Assembly (NCBI GenBank): GCA_025353105.1
Contig: JANXRG010000058.1
Span: 1-34,003, forward strand
Reading direction: 5' to 3'
Length of the DNA stretch: 34,003 bases
From: Verrucomicrobiota bacterium
GTDB lineage: Bacteria > Verrucomicrobiota > Verrucomicrobiia > Chthoniobacterales > SZAS-18
Both the position numbers and the translations under genes were made by a program. The notes beneath the pieces were generated by a model. The model saw nothing but the letters and a program-made list of their open reading frames with translations. It ran no database searches and was not told where the DNA came from. Positions within the stretch are counted from its first letter, which is position 1. Every line of letters starts with the position of its first letter. Shown here piece by piece: positions 8,975-17,173 of this stretch.

Positions 8975-9132
8975 GCCACGGAAATACGGAATGCCCGTGC
9001 CCGAAACAAGACTAACTTGGCTCTCTCGCTGTCGCAGCGTTCTCACGCCCACCAGCATGAGGTTTACCCCGGCAAACGGCGGCTCCTGCGCATGACGTCT
9101 TCCTTCGTGCTTTCCGCCACTTCAACAGGCTC

Positions 9133-9573
9133 CTAGGGTTCTGCGTCCACGCCATGTTCAAGCTGACGCTGGTACGCGGCGCTGTCGAAATTCCCCTTGG
9201 ACTCGGCGACCAACCCATCGGCGCCGATCCTCCAGTCCTCAAATCCGCTGATGCGCACGCGGTGGCCCGTTCCGCCCGGACCGGTGTTGGTCCCGACCAA
9301 TGTCCACTCGTAAATCACCCGCTCTCCTTGGTCGACCACGTCGTCCAGTATGACCATCAAGTCCGGAAACGCAGTCATGAATCCCTGCGCCGCTTCCGTG
9401 ATCGCGTCGCGTCCCACCGCGGGACTTCCTCCATTGATCGCGAGTGAGCCGTCCGGCGAGAAAAAGTCCGCCACCCTGGCCGCGTCCTGGCCGCACCAAG
9501 CCGCCGTGTAGCGCTCCGCGAAGTCGCGCAACCGCTTCGTCTTGTCGGGATTCATCCCGGAGCTTGGTTCCAT
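9133..9573 (-). CDS. SnoaL/NTF2-like ester cyclase-family protein
   Basis: The 146-residue protein has the SnoaL-like NTF2 fold pattern. An N-terminal helix (RLRDFAERYTAAWCGQDAARV) leads into FFSPDGSLAINGG, followed by AITEAAQGFMTAFPDLMV and strands such as VIYEWTLVGTNTGPGGTGHRV and ISGFEDWRIGADGLV. It is cytoplasmic, without a signal peptide. The start is uncertain: ATG at 9573 or at 9555 (MNPDKTKRL), neither with a strong Shine-Dalgarno. Members range from polyketide cyclases to carotenoid-modifying and unknown proteins, so no reaction can be assigned. It is the downstream one of several NTF2-like genes. Confidence 0.78.
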   Translation of the reverse strand: MEPSSGMNPDKTKRLRDFAERYTAAWCGQDAARVADFFSPDGSLAINGGSPAVGRDAITEAAQGFMTAFPDLMVILDDVVDQGERVIYEWTLVGTNTGPGGTGHRVRISGFEDWRIGADGLVAESKGNFDSAAYQRQLEHGVDAEP

Positions 9574-9594
9574 TCGCGGTCAGCGCGCGGGTTT

Positions 9595-10050
9595 CTAGTT
9601 CTTCGCCCACGACCATCCGGTGATGCGCCAACCGGCCGCGCCTTTCTGCAGGGCAAACGTCCACCTCGATCCGGTTTCCTTCATCCGCTTCCCCTTCATT
9701 TTATAGGTGTAGTTCGTTGGAATGACGACATAGGCATGGTCGCCCGTGATATCGATGTGACGGGGCGTACCAAGAGTGACGCGCCCGTCGGTGATTCCAT
9801 TCTTCCTGGCGTCGACGTCGTAGTCATCCAGCCACTTCTGGAGAGCCCCCGCGCCGTGCCATTCGTGGGGCGGAAATTCGTCGATGATGGACATTTGCTC
9901 CGTGCCTGCGGCGGCGAGCATCTTCGTGTCGCTCTTGTTGAAGCCGTCCACGAATTGACGCACGGGCGCCAACACATCAATTTTTTCGGATGCGGCCACC
10001 GGTCCCGCGGTCAAGGCGGCCACGGCGAGTGCGATGAATATTTTTTGCAT
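9595..10050 (-). CDS. Exported NTF2-like protein
   Basis: A good Shine-Dalgarno (AAGGAG) lies 8-9 nt before the ATG at 10050. The first 20 residues (MQKIFIALAVAALTAGPVAA) are a clear Sec signal peptide with an AxA-type cleavage site. The mature part of about 130 residues has the NTF2-like/SnoaL pattern: helix VRQFVDGFNKSDTKMLAAAG, then ISIDEF-like strands, IDITGDHAYVVIPTNYTYK, and a C-terminal strand pair ending GWRITGWSWAKN. The role is unknown; exported NTF2-like domains often bind small ligands. It lies 21 nt upstream of the second NTF2-like gene in the same direction, so co-transcription is likely. Confidence 0.78.
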   Translation of the reverse strand: MQKIFIALAVAALTAGPVAASEKIDVLAPVRQFVDGFNKSDTKMLAAAGTEQMSIIDEFPPHEWHGAGALQKWLDDYDVDARKNGITDGRVTLGTPRHIDITGDHAYVVIPTNYTYKMKGKRMKETGSRWTFALQKGAAGWRITGWSWAKN

Positions 10051-10122
10051 GGGTTTTTGCTCCTTGGTGAGCTGGATTTGGTGAACACTGACCGCTCTAC
10101 AGGCTACCGCGTTGGTCGCCCG

Positions 10123-10416
10123 TTACCAGTTGAGCAAGTAAACGGGCGCCAGAGCAGCGAGCGCCGCGACTGCTTGCAGTGACAGGACCGGCAGCGCCAA
10201 TCTTGGACACCGCGGCAGCCAGCGGATCGCGAAAAACGCCACAATCGGAATCTGCGCCGCCATCAGGAGCTGCCAAAGATGCGCCGCCGTGCCCTCGTCG
10301 GCCTGGCGGGCCGCTCCGGACAGTATGAGGTGAACCAGCACAATGGCGAGCGCGGCCATCGACATCGCGATGGGAACAAAGGCGCTCGGCCTCTTCATCA
10401 TGGTGCGGAGGTTCAT
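10123..10416 (-). CDS. Small inner-membrane protein
   Basis: The ATG at 10416 (MNLRTMMKRPSAFV) has a GGAG Shine-Dalgarno about 6 nt upstream. The product has 97 residues with three predicted membrane helices: about 12-31 (VPIAMSMAALAIVLVHLILS), about 47-63 (LWQLLMAAQIPIVAFFA) and about 73-94 (LPVLSLQAVAALAALAPVYLL). The frame remains open upstream to 10530, but that extension overlaps the DUF4440 remnant and is not needed. No family is recognised. It sits directly downstream of the broken NTF2-like gene. Confidence 0.68.
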   Translation of the reverse strand: MNLRTMMKRPSAFVPIAMSMAALAIVLVHLILSGAARQADEGTAAHLWQLLMAAQIPIVAFFAIRWLPRCPRLALPVLSLQAVAALAALAPVYLLNW

Positions 10417-10483
10417 CGCGTCTCCAACATACACCCAGAGTCCAACGACCCAAACTGAGCAACCGGCGAAACTTGCGGTCTTT

Positions 10484-10813
10484 TCTGTGGTCAAAGCTGA
10501 TGACCCTGGAAATCTTCCAAGTCTCGCCATCTTTCCGCCAAATCATCACAAACTTGAAGGTGCCGCAGTCATCCTTGCCCTTCTCCTGATGGCAAAACTG
10601 ATGTTCCCCGATCTCGACGGCTCCGTAGCCCTTGATCGCATAGACCTCGAGGCTGCCCTTCACCATTTCTCTCGGGATTTCCGGGGTGCTCGCGAAGAGC
10701 TTGGCAAAACCCTCACGAGTTTGCGCATTTTTGGTCAGTCCGCCCGTGTCGTGATAAAACTCCAGATCGTTGGTGAAGAGCGACATCAGCGATGCGCGTG
10801 GCTCCCCTCTCCT
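10484..10813 (-). pseudogene. DUF4440/NTF2-like domain, 5' truncated
   Basis: From the ATG at 10786 the frame encodes MSLFTNDLEFYHDTGG, through KDDCGTFKFVMIWRKDG, to TWKISRVISFDHR, the core and C-terminal end of a DUF4440 domain. The usual N-terminal helix of about 25 residues is missing: upstream the frame has only nine or so unrelated codons and then a TGA at 10814-10816. At the other end no stop follows the natural terminus DHR; the frame runs on to 10097 through sequence antiparallel in composition and overlapping the small membrane-protein gene, giving an Arg-rich nonsense tail. A composite repeat lies just upstream at 10846-10928. I read this as a remnant; a short functional protein from 10786 cannot be excluded. 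Confidence 0.55.
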
Positions 10814-10845
10814 TCAGTTCGGCGACGGCTGAACGTTAAAGACCT

Positions 10846-10928
10846 GTCCCTCGGTAAACAGTCCCTTGGTAAACACGCTGTCTCCGCTTTGGGAGACGGA
10901 GTTCGCTCCGTTAGCGGCATGCGGAGAC
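10846..10928. repeat. Composite repeat: 15-bp tandem copies plus nested hairpin
   Basis: Two adjacent 15-bp copies, GTCCCTCGGTAAACA (10846-10860) and GTCCCTTGGTAAACA (10861-10875), differ by one base. Directly after them is a nested inverted repeat: outer arms GTCTCCGC (10880-10887) and GCGGAGAC (10921-10928), inner stem ACGGAG-TTCG-CTCCGT (10896-10911) with a TTCG tetraloop. A further weak stem, GTTCGGC/GCTGAAC, lies near 10818-10835. No gene with recognisable similarity covers 10814-11057. The structure resembles a REP/MITE-like mobile repeat or the end of one. Confidence 0.6.
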
Positions 10929-11057
10929 GTCGACCCTGTCCGTTGATTCCGCCCGAAACTTTTCAGGTTGTCATCTTGAAGCGGTGTCCGATGTCCAACC
11001 GCGGGGCGCCGCGCTGGCGTTGAGTTTCGACGCAATGAGGAACCACCAGAGGGCCAC

Positions 11058-11387
11058 CTAGCCGATCGCAATGACCGCTCCGATCGCCGCCGGAAAACCT
11101 CTGGATACGCAGGCGGCCGTTGGCGGCAGGACCAGGAGGGTGGCAACCAGACCGAGCCAGCGCAAAAGTCGCCTGCGGACACGGGGAAGGAGTCCGAAAA
11201 GGAAAAGCAACATCGCGATGCTTGGCAGAAGGAGCAGAAGTCCCAACCCCCGCGATGGCAGGTCAGCAGAAGTGTCGGTCGCGTATCCAAAGCCGATCAA
11301 AGGGAAATAAAATGTCACCGCCAAAACCGCCAAGGTGAACAAAGCGAATAATCCGCGAGACACCGTGAGGGCGAGGGTTTCCTTCAT
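11058..11387 (-). CDS. Small membrane protein
   Basis: The 109-residue protein has three hydrophobic segments: about 11-33 (RGLFALFTLAVLAVTFYFPL and on), about 46-67 (RGLGLLLLLPSIAMLLFLFG) and about 76-106 (LLRWLGLVATLLVLPPTAACV and on), with the basic loop LLPRVRRRLLR between the second and third. This follows the positive-inside pattern of inner-membrane proteins. A purine-rich AAGGG precedes the ATG at unusually short spacing. No family is recognised. It ends just before a stretch of about 240 bp that holds only repeat sequence. Confidence 0.62.
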   Translation of the reverse strand: MKETLALTVSRGLFALFTLAVLAVTFYFPLIGFGYATDTSADLPSRGLGLLLLLPSIAMLLFLFGLLPRVRRRLLRWLGLVATLLVLPPTAACVSRGFPAAIGAVIAIG

Positions 11388-11570
11388 GTCCCTTATGCTG
11401 GCCAGCGGGAATGGGGAGTCGAGGGTCAGAATTCGAAGGGCAATTTCGAAATGGATTTTCCAATCGGTGTGCCTTCTGGCTTATCACGGCAGACCAATCC
11501 AGCTTCCGTGCCTTAGAGGCGTTCGGTGCGTGATCTCTGCCTCGGTGGCAGACGAATGTGCTCCGCCGGG

Positions 11571-12221
11571 TTAAGTTCCGAAGTATCGATCCCCCGCATC
11601 TCCCAGACCGGGAACAATGAAGCCGCGCTCGTCGAGCTTTTCGTCCAGCGCCGCGGTGTAGATCGGGACGTCCGGATGCGCGGCCTGCATGACGTTCAGG
11701 CCCTGCGGGGCGGAGACCAGACAAAGCAGGCGGATGCGGGTGGCGCCGCGTTCCTTCAACTCGGCCACCGCCGCGGCGGCGCTCTGGCCGGTCGCCAGCA
11801 TCGGGTCGAGGACGATCACCTCGGCTTCCGCGAGGCCCGGCGGCGTCTTCGCGTAGTAGTGCTGCGGCAAAAGTGTTTCCTCGTCGCGATAAATGCCGAT
11901 GTGGCCGACCGCCGCGCGCGGGAACAAATGCAGCATCCCCTCGAGTAGCCCCAGGCCCGCGCGCAGAATCGGCACGAGGATGATTTGCCGCGCCATGCGC
12001 TTCCCCTCGAACGGTGCGAGCGGCGTCTGCACGGGCCGCGGGGCGCTCTCGAGATCGGCCGTCACGGGGTACGCGAGCAACGCGGCGATCTCACGCAGCA
12101 ATCGCCGGAAGTCCGCGGTCGACGTCTCCGTCGATCGCAACAGGCTCAACTTCGACTGCACCAGCGGATGATCGACGACGAAGATGTTCGGTGGGGGCAA
12201 GGGAGGGTTGTCTTCGGACAT
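11571..12221 (-). CDS. upp: Uracil phosphoribosyltransferase
   Basis: The enzyme converts uracil and PRPP to UMP in pyrimidine salvage. At 216 residues it is the usual size. The type I phosphoribosyltransferase PRPP loop is VLDPMLATGQSA (139-145 core), the segment VPILRAGLGLLEG (83-95) matches Upp, and the C-terminal uracil-binding end IVPGLGDAGDRYFGT is characteristic. It lies about 60 bp downstream of the helicase gene on the same strand and may be transcribed with it or from its own promoter. Confidence 0.96.
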   Translation of the reverse strand: MSEDNPPLPPPNIFVVDHPLVQSKLSLLRSTETSTADFRRLLREIAALLAYPVTADLESAPRPVQTPLAPFEGKRMARQIILVPILRAGLGLLEGMLHLFPRAAVGHIGIYRDEETLLPQHYYAKTPPGLAEAEVIVLDPMLATGQSAAAAVAELKERGATRIRLLCLVSAPQGLNVMQAAHPDVPIYTAALDEKLDERGFIVPGLGDAGDRYFGT

Positions 12222-12284
12222 GGGGGGTGGCCGGTTCGGGGCGCTGACTTGGTTTACCTGTTGATCCTGAGGAACTCACGACAA

Positions 12285-14789
12285 TTATTTTCTGCGCACC
12301 GCGCGCAGTCGCGACGCCCAAGGCCGGCGCTGCGCAGCCGAGAGCGGCGGAACCGTCACCGCAACGCAAGCGGGACGCGGATGCACGATGCTTCGCGCGG
12401 CCTGCTGGAACTCGCGCCAGCGTTCCCATGGAAAGTCCGAGGCCGCAGCGATCTGGCGCACCAAGCTTCGCCACTCGGTCACCGCCCGCTCCAAGTCGCC
12501 GGGACGAATGAGGTCCGTCACGAAGCGAAAGCCCTGCGCCGGGTCGCGGTGCATTTCGCGCACGAGGTCACTCGCGCCGTCGCCATAGTCGGGCGGCACG
12601 CCGTTCTCGAGATAGCCCGCATGTTCCGCTCGCTCGTACGCCCGCCCGCAAAGCCAACCGAGTCGGCCACCGGAAACATTCTCGCCGTCGGCCGAAAATC
12701 GGTGCCCGGCGCGGAGGTTGGCAACATCGTAAATCAGATCGTCGACCGGATAGGATTCGTCCTCGAGCGCGGCCGCGATCGGTAAACCCTCGCCGCGGTT
12801 GAAAAAGCTGAAAATCACCCCGCGTCGCGTCGGCCTGCCGTCGGCCTCCATCAGGCCCAGCCGCCGCCACGCGAGCGCGGGCGTCATCACGGCGCTGGCG
12901 GATTCGCAATGGACGCGACGCTCGCAGGCCAGGCACGCGACCGGATAGTTTTTGCGAGTCGGCGGATCGATCAGCGCACAGCCGGCCGCATCGCGACAGG
13001 CTTCCACCGGGATCGCGGACAAATCCACGCGCGCGATAATGGACGAATCGCGCTGGACGATCTCGGCGACCACGCCGGCCGCGATGGAGGCGGCGAGCGA
13101 CGAGAAGTCGCGATCAAAGATCTCCCGCGCCATCCGACTGCTCGTAAACTTCGGACACCCATCGATCTTCAAGGCCGCGGCGCGAAATGCCGGCGCCAGG
13201 CGCAATTCGGTGGGAGACACCACCGAAGCAAGCGTCAGTTCGCGGCCGTAGATTGGCGGCGTTCCGACCGGGCTTCGAATTTTGCAAAGCTGGCCGCGTC
13301 CGATCCCGCGCTGCGTCAGGAACGCCGCGCAGGTCAGAGCCGGTCGCCAGTGATCCCCGACCAGGACGTGCGCCTCGCCGAGCGGGACGCGTTCCAGTTC
13401 CGGAGCCGCCTGCCATTCCCCCCGCGAATTTTGAATCTCGATGCTGTGCGGCCGGGCATAGCGTGCGCGTTCCGTCTCGAGGCGCAAACCGCACGGTCGC
13501 GGAACATCATCGAGATTCTCTTCCACGCCCAGCGCAACGGGTTGGGTGCTGAAGAGGGATCCGGACATCCGCGTCGCGGCCCGCAGCGGATCCTCGCCGC
13601 GCGCGGCGGCCTCGTGCATCCCGGCGATGAGTGCGGGCCAATCGACCGTTTCGGGCCGCTTCACGACGCGCGGCCGGCCATCGTGCAAGCGTGGTTTGCC
13701 CGGCGCGAGGAGGACGTAGCCGCACTCGTCGAGTCCGCGCCGGCCCGCGCGACCGAACATTTGCAGCAGTTCATCCGGCCGCAGCTCGCGCTCGATCTGG
13801 CCCGCGAAGTAGCGCGTATCGGTGATGAGCACGGAACGCAGCGAGAAATTTACGCCGGCAGCGAGCCCGTTGGTCGCCACGACCGCGCGAAGCTGTCCCG
13901 CCTTGGCCAGCGGCTCGATCAGGCCGGCGCGCACCGCGTAGCTGAGCCCGCTGTGATGATAGGCGACGCGGCGCCGCAACAACTTCGCGAGTCCCTCCCC
14001 CGCGAGGTGCGCCTGCTCCGCCGAAAGCACCAGCGGCTCATCCGGCGGGACGGCGGCCGCAATCTCCCGCGCGAGGTCCTCGCTCGCCTGGCGGCGAGGC
14101 GCGAAGAGCAGTACCGGACCCAGATCGGCGCCCAACGCGCGCGCCACGTAACGCGCCCAATAGCCCTTGAGCGGGCGTTCGAAACGCGGCGGCGCCAGAT
14201 GATCGAGATCGATTTCCTCGAGCGGAACAGGTCGCTCGTCGGTCGTGACGAATTCTGCGCGCCGTCCGATCCGACAAAGCCATTTCACCACCGCGTCGGG
14301 GTTCGCCACGCTCCCGCTGAGCAGCAGCAACTGCGTCTCCGGCGGACTCAACGCGAGCGCCAGCTCGTAGTCCGCGCCGCGCTGCGCGTCAGCGAGCATC
14401 TGGTACTCGTCGATCACCAGCAGTCGCGGTCCCGTCCCACGCAGGAATCGTCCCTTCTGCGTCTCGAGCGTGGCCACGACGACTTTCGCGTCGAGCCGGT
14501 GCGCGGTGTCGCCGGTGGAAATTCCGACGTCCCAGCCGAGCGCGCGCCACTCGGCAAGCTTGTCGTTCGCGAGCGCGCGAGTTGGTACCGTGAAAACCGC
14601 CTGGCCCTTAAGCGATGGATAGAACAACTCAAACACGAACGTCTTGCCCGCGCCGGTGGGCGCATGCACAACGACATCCTGGCCCCGGCGCAACGCCGCC
14701 ACCGCCCGCGCCTGCCAGACGTCGGGGAAAAAGGGCGCGTTCACTGCGACGAAGGGATCACGCCGGCTGCCTGGCGTGGGGGACGACAA
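12285..14789 (-). CDS. SF2 DEAD/DEAH-type helicase (Ski2-like) with C-terminal cysteine cluster
   Basis: The 834-residue protein starts at a TTG 8 nt after the protease stop; a GTG at 14744 is an alternative start. Helicase motifs are complete: motif I APTGAGKT (43-50), Ia VPTRALAND, motif II DEYQ (127-130), motif III SGSVAN, and motif VI QMFGRAGRRGLDECG. The layout resembles Ski2/HelY-type RNA or DNA helicases, but the C-terminal half (after about residue 400) is not the usual Ski2 tail. That half has a cysteine cluster C-x14-C-x2-C-x5-C (12906-12980), which could bind zinc or an iron-sulfur cluster. The substrate is unknown. Tight coupling to the protease gene suggests an operon, though not necessarily a shared function. 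Confidence 0.85.
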   Translation of the reverse strand: MSSPTPGSRRDPFVAVNAPFFPDVWQARAVAALRRGQDVVVHAPTGAGKTFVFELFYPSLKGQAVFTVPTRALANDKLAEWRALGWDVGISTGDTAHRLDAKVVVATLETQKGRFLRGTGPRLLVIDEYQMLADAQRGADYELALALSPPETQLLLLSGSVANPDAVVKWLCRIGRRAEFVTTDERPVPLEEIDLDHLAPPRFERPLKGYWARYVARALGADLGPVLLFAPRRQASEDLAREIAAAVPPDEPLVLSAEQAHLAGEGLAKLLRRRVAYHHSGLSYAVRAGLIEPLAKAGQLRAVVATNGLAAGVNFSLRSVLITDTRYFAGQIERELRPDELLQMFGRAGRRGLDECGYVLLAPGKPRLHDGRPRVVKRPETVDWPALIAGMHEAAARGEDPLRAATRMSGSLFSTQPVALGVEENLDDVPRPCGLRLETERARYARPHSIEIQNSRGEWQAAPELERVPLGEAHVLVGDHWRPALTCAAFLTQRGIGRGQLCKIRSPVGTPPIYGRELTLASVVSPTELRLAPAFRAAALKIDGCPKFTSSRMAREIFDRDFSSLAASIAAGVVAEIVQRDSSIIARVDLSAIPVEACRDAAGCALIDPPTRKNYPVACLACERRVHCESASAVMTPALAWRRLGLMEADGRPTRRGVIFSFFNRGEGLPIAAALEDESYPVDDLIYDVANLRAGHRFSADGENVSGGRLGWLCGRAYERAEHAGYLENGVPPDYGDGASDLVREMHRDPAQGFRFVTDLIRPGDLERAVTEWRSLVRQIAAASDFPWERWREFQQAARSIVHPRPACVAVTVPPLSAAQRRPWASRLRAVRRK

Positions 14790-14797
14790 ACGCCCGC

Positions 14798-16996
14798 TTA
14801 TTCCTTCACTCGCGCAATCGCGGGCCGGCGGAGCTGTTCAATGAGGTCGGCGAGAATGTTGAGACTCTCGAACTTCACCGGATCGATCCGGTCGTTGCCG
14901 ACCGCGTCTTCGTCGAGCAGATCATCGCCGGGCGTGCTGCCGTCGCGCTCGGGACGGGTGGCGGCGCGCAACTTGGCCTTCTCCGCCTCGTCCGTCTTTA
15001 CGAGCGTGAGCGCGGGCTTGTCCACGTCCTCCAGCGCGAGCTTGTAGGCGAGCGGTTCCGCGCGCTTGACGGCAAGCCGGAAGGCTTTGCGGTCGTCGGT
15101 CCGCTTCTTCTCGGCGGCAACCTCCGCCTCGCGCTTCGCCTTGTTCAGCGACATCGTGTTCGCCGCGATGCGCTCCTTCACGCGCTGCGTGTCCTCCAAC
15201 AGGAACTTGAAATCCATGTCGTCCGCCACGCGAGCCGCCGAGCGGGCGCGCAGGTCCGTGAGATCAAACGGCCGCCCGCTCCATTTCTCAAACTCAGCCG
15301 GCTTCACCTCGTCATAGGGTAGCGGCCCCTTCAGCGCGGCCTCGCCCACGTCGAGCGCAGAGAACGGCGACGGCAGGACGATGTCGCTCTCGGCGCCCTT
15401 GAGCTGCGTGGAGCCGCCGGAGATCCGGTAGAATTTCTGGATGGTCAGTTTGAGCGAGCCGGCGTCGGCGGTCTTGAAACCGAAGGGTGACATGAACCGG
15501 CCGACCTCGAGCATCGTTTGCACGGTGCCCTTGCCGAAGGTGTTGCGGTCGCCCACGAGTACGGCGCGGTTATAATCCTGCAGAGCCGCCGCGAAAATTT
15601 CGCTGGCCGAGGCGCTGAGGTGGCTGGTCAGGATGACCAGCGGACCGGCGTAGGAAACAGCGCCGCCGTCGCGATCGCTCATCACCTGCACCTGTTTGTT
15701 GGCGTCTTTGGACTGCACGACCGGGCCGCGTTTGATGAACAGGCCGGTGAGGTTGATCGCCTCCTCCAGCGAGCCGCCGCCGTTGCGGCGCAAATCGATG
15801 ACAAGCCCCGCGATGCCTTCCTTGGTCATGCGCGTGATGAGGGCCTGCACGTCGCGCGTGGTGCTCTTGGCGTTGCGGCCGCGGCCGCGCTCCATGTCCG
15901 CGTAAAACGACGGCAGCGTGAGGAAGCCGAGCTTCTGCATCTCACCGTCCGGGGTCTTGACGTCGATGATTTCAGCCTTGGCCTGCTGCTCGGTCAGCTT
16001 CACCTCGTCGCGCACGATGTCGATTACCTTGCGCGGCTTGGCGTCGGCCGGGACGACCTGCAGCCGGACGACGGAGCCCTTCTTGCCGCGAATCATTTCC
16101 ACCACCTTGTCGAGGCGCATGTCGATCGTGTCGACAAACTTGCCGTCCTTGCCCTGGGCGACCGCGGTGATTTTGTCGTTCACCTTGAGCTGGCCGTCCA
16201 TCTGGGCGGGGCCGCCGGCGATCAACTCGCTGATCTTGGCGTAGCCGTCCTCGGAGCGGAGCAGCGCGCCGATGCCGACGAGCGAGAGGCGCATGTTGAT
16301 GTTGAAATTCTCCATCTCCGACGGGCTGAGGTATTCGGAGTGCGGGTCATAGGTCAGCGCGAGAGAGTTAAGGAAGAACTTCATCACGTCCTCCTTGGTC
16401 TGCTCCTTGAGCGTGCGCAGCAGACGATCGTACCGGCGCGTCACCACCTGCTGCGGCGGCTCGGTCGCCTTGTCGTTGAGCGACTCGGAGAGCAGTTCGC
16501 CTTCGATGCGATTGGCCCACAGCTGATCCGCGTCTGCCTCGTCCTTCGGCCAGGCGTCCTTGGAGCGGTTTAGTTCCGTCGTGCGGTTGCTCGTAAAATC
16601 GTACTTCTGCTTCTTGAGCATCTCCTTCACCTTCACGACGCGATCCTCGGCGCGCTTCTTGTAGAGATCGTAAATCGCGTATGCCGGCGCGAGGTTGCCG
16701 AGCATGACCTCGTCGCTCAGCCCCGTGCCATACTTCTTCTCGAAATCCGCGATGTCCTTCTGGGTGAAGAACAGGTGGTTGTAGTCCAGCTGCTCCGTGT
16801 AGGTCTTGAGGAGCTGACCGGAAATCGCGGCGTCAAGGGGATGGCGCGTGTAATGCCCCTGCTCCAACAGCTTCGCCACCGCGATGGCGATTTGGCCGGA
16901 TTCGGGTTCCGCCCGGGCCAGGGATGAAAGGGCGAGGGACGACGCCGCGATCAGCGAAAGACCGAGGGAGAAGGGCTGGACGAACATTTTCTTCAT
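14798..16996 (-). CDS. prc: Tail-specific protease Prc (CtpA family, S41)
   Basis: The start is placed at 16996 (MKKMFVQPFSLG) because a normal signal peptide follows, with cleavage near ARAEPES (about residue 29); an in-frame TTG 15 codons upstream is less likely. At 732 residues it matches the long Prc form. Order: an N-terminal Prc domain with many Lys/Asp-rich helices, a PDZ domain (about 235-320, LVGIGALLRSEDGYAKISEL), then the S41 protease domain with the SASASEIFAAALQDY motif (catalytic Ser about 463) and the general-base Lys in FGKGTVQ (about 489). A C-terminal DUF3340-type region follows. It acts in the periplasm, degrading proteins from their C-termini and in E. coli controlling murein hydrolases. 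Confidence 0.94.
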   Translation of the reverse strand: MKKMFVQPFSLGLSLIAASSLALSSLARAEPESGQIAIAVAKLLEQGHYTRHPLDAAISGQLLKTYTEQLDYNHLFFTQKDIADFEKKYGTGLSDEVMLGNLAPAYAIYDLYKKRAEDRVVKVKEMLKKQKYDFTSNRTTELNRSKDAWPKDEADADQLWANRIEGELLSESLNDKATEPPQQVVTRRYDRLLRTLKEQTKEDVMKFFLNSLALTYDPHSEYLSPSEMENFNINMRLSLVGIGALLRSEDGYAKISELIAGGPAQMDGQLKVNDKITAVAQGKDGKFVDTIDMRLDKVVEMIRGKKGSVVRLQVVPADAKPRKVIDIVRDEVKLTEQQAKAEIIDVKTPDGEMQKLGFLTLPSFYADMERGRGRNAKSTTRDVQALITRMTKEGIAGLVIDLRRNGGGSLEEAINLTGLFIKRGPVVQSKDANKQVQVMSDRDGGAVSYAGPLVILTSHLSASASEIFAAALQDYNRAVLVGDRNTFGKGTVQTMLEVGRFMSPFGFKTADAGSLKLTIQKFYRISGGSTQLKGAESDIVLPSPFSALDVGEAALKGPLPYDEVKPAEFEKWSGRPFDLTDLRARSAARVADDMDFKFLLEDTQRVKERIAANTMSLNKAKREAEVAAEKKRTDDRKAFRLAVKRAEPLAYKLALEDVDKPALTLVKTDEAEKAKLRAATRPERDGSTPGDDLLDEDAVGNDRIDPVKFESLNILADLIEQLRRPAIARVKE

Positions 16997-17173
16997 GACA
17001 AGGGAATCGATACCAGTAAATGGGGCGTCTGCATCCGACAACGCTTTTTGCGCGGCGTTCAGAGGGAATTCAAGTCATTCACCTCTCATTTAAGCACGAG
17101 ACAAGCCATCCTCGTTGCGCGTCATGGGCAAAGTTTCGGCTGAATTCGACCCCGGTTCCACGCATATTTGCCC

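Noticed and set aside
12906-12980. Calling the helicase a Cas4/AddB-type nuclease-helicase from its cysteines
   Set aside because: The cysteine spacing is suggestive, but no PD-(D/E)xK nuclease motif could be found by eye, so the call stays at helicase with a cysteine cluster.
12909-15047. A plus-strand open frame of 712 codons
   Set aside because: It lies antisense to the helicase gene, is very rich in Arg, and has no family motif; it is a shadow caused by high GC.
15518-16573. A plus-strand open frame of 351 codons
   Set aside because: It is antisense to prc, whose protease and PDZ motifs are clear, and its composition (Ala/Leu/His/Asp) reflects the opposite frame.
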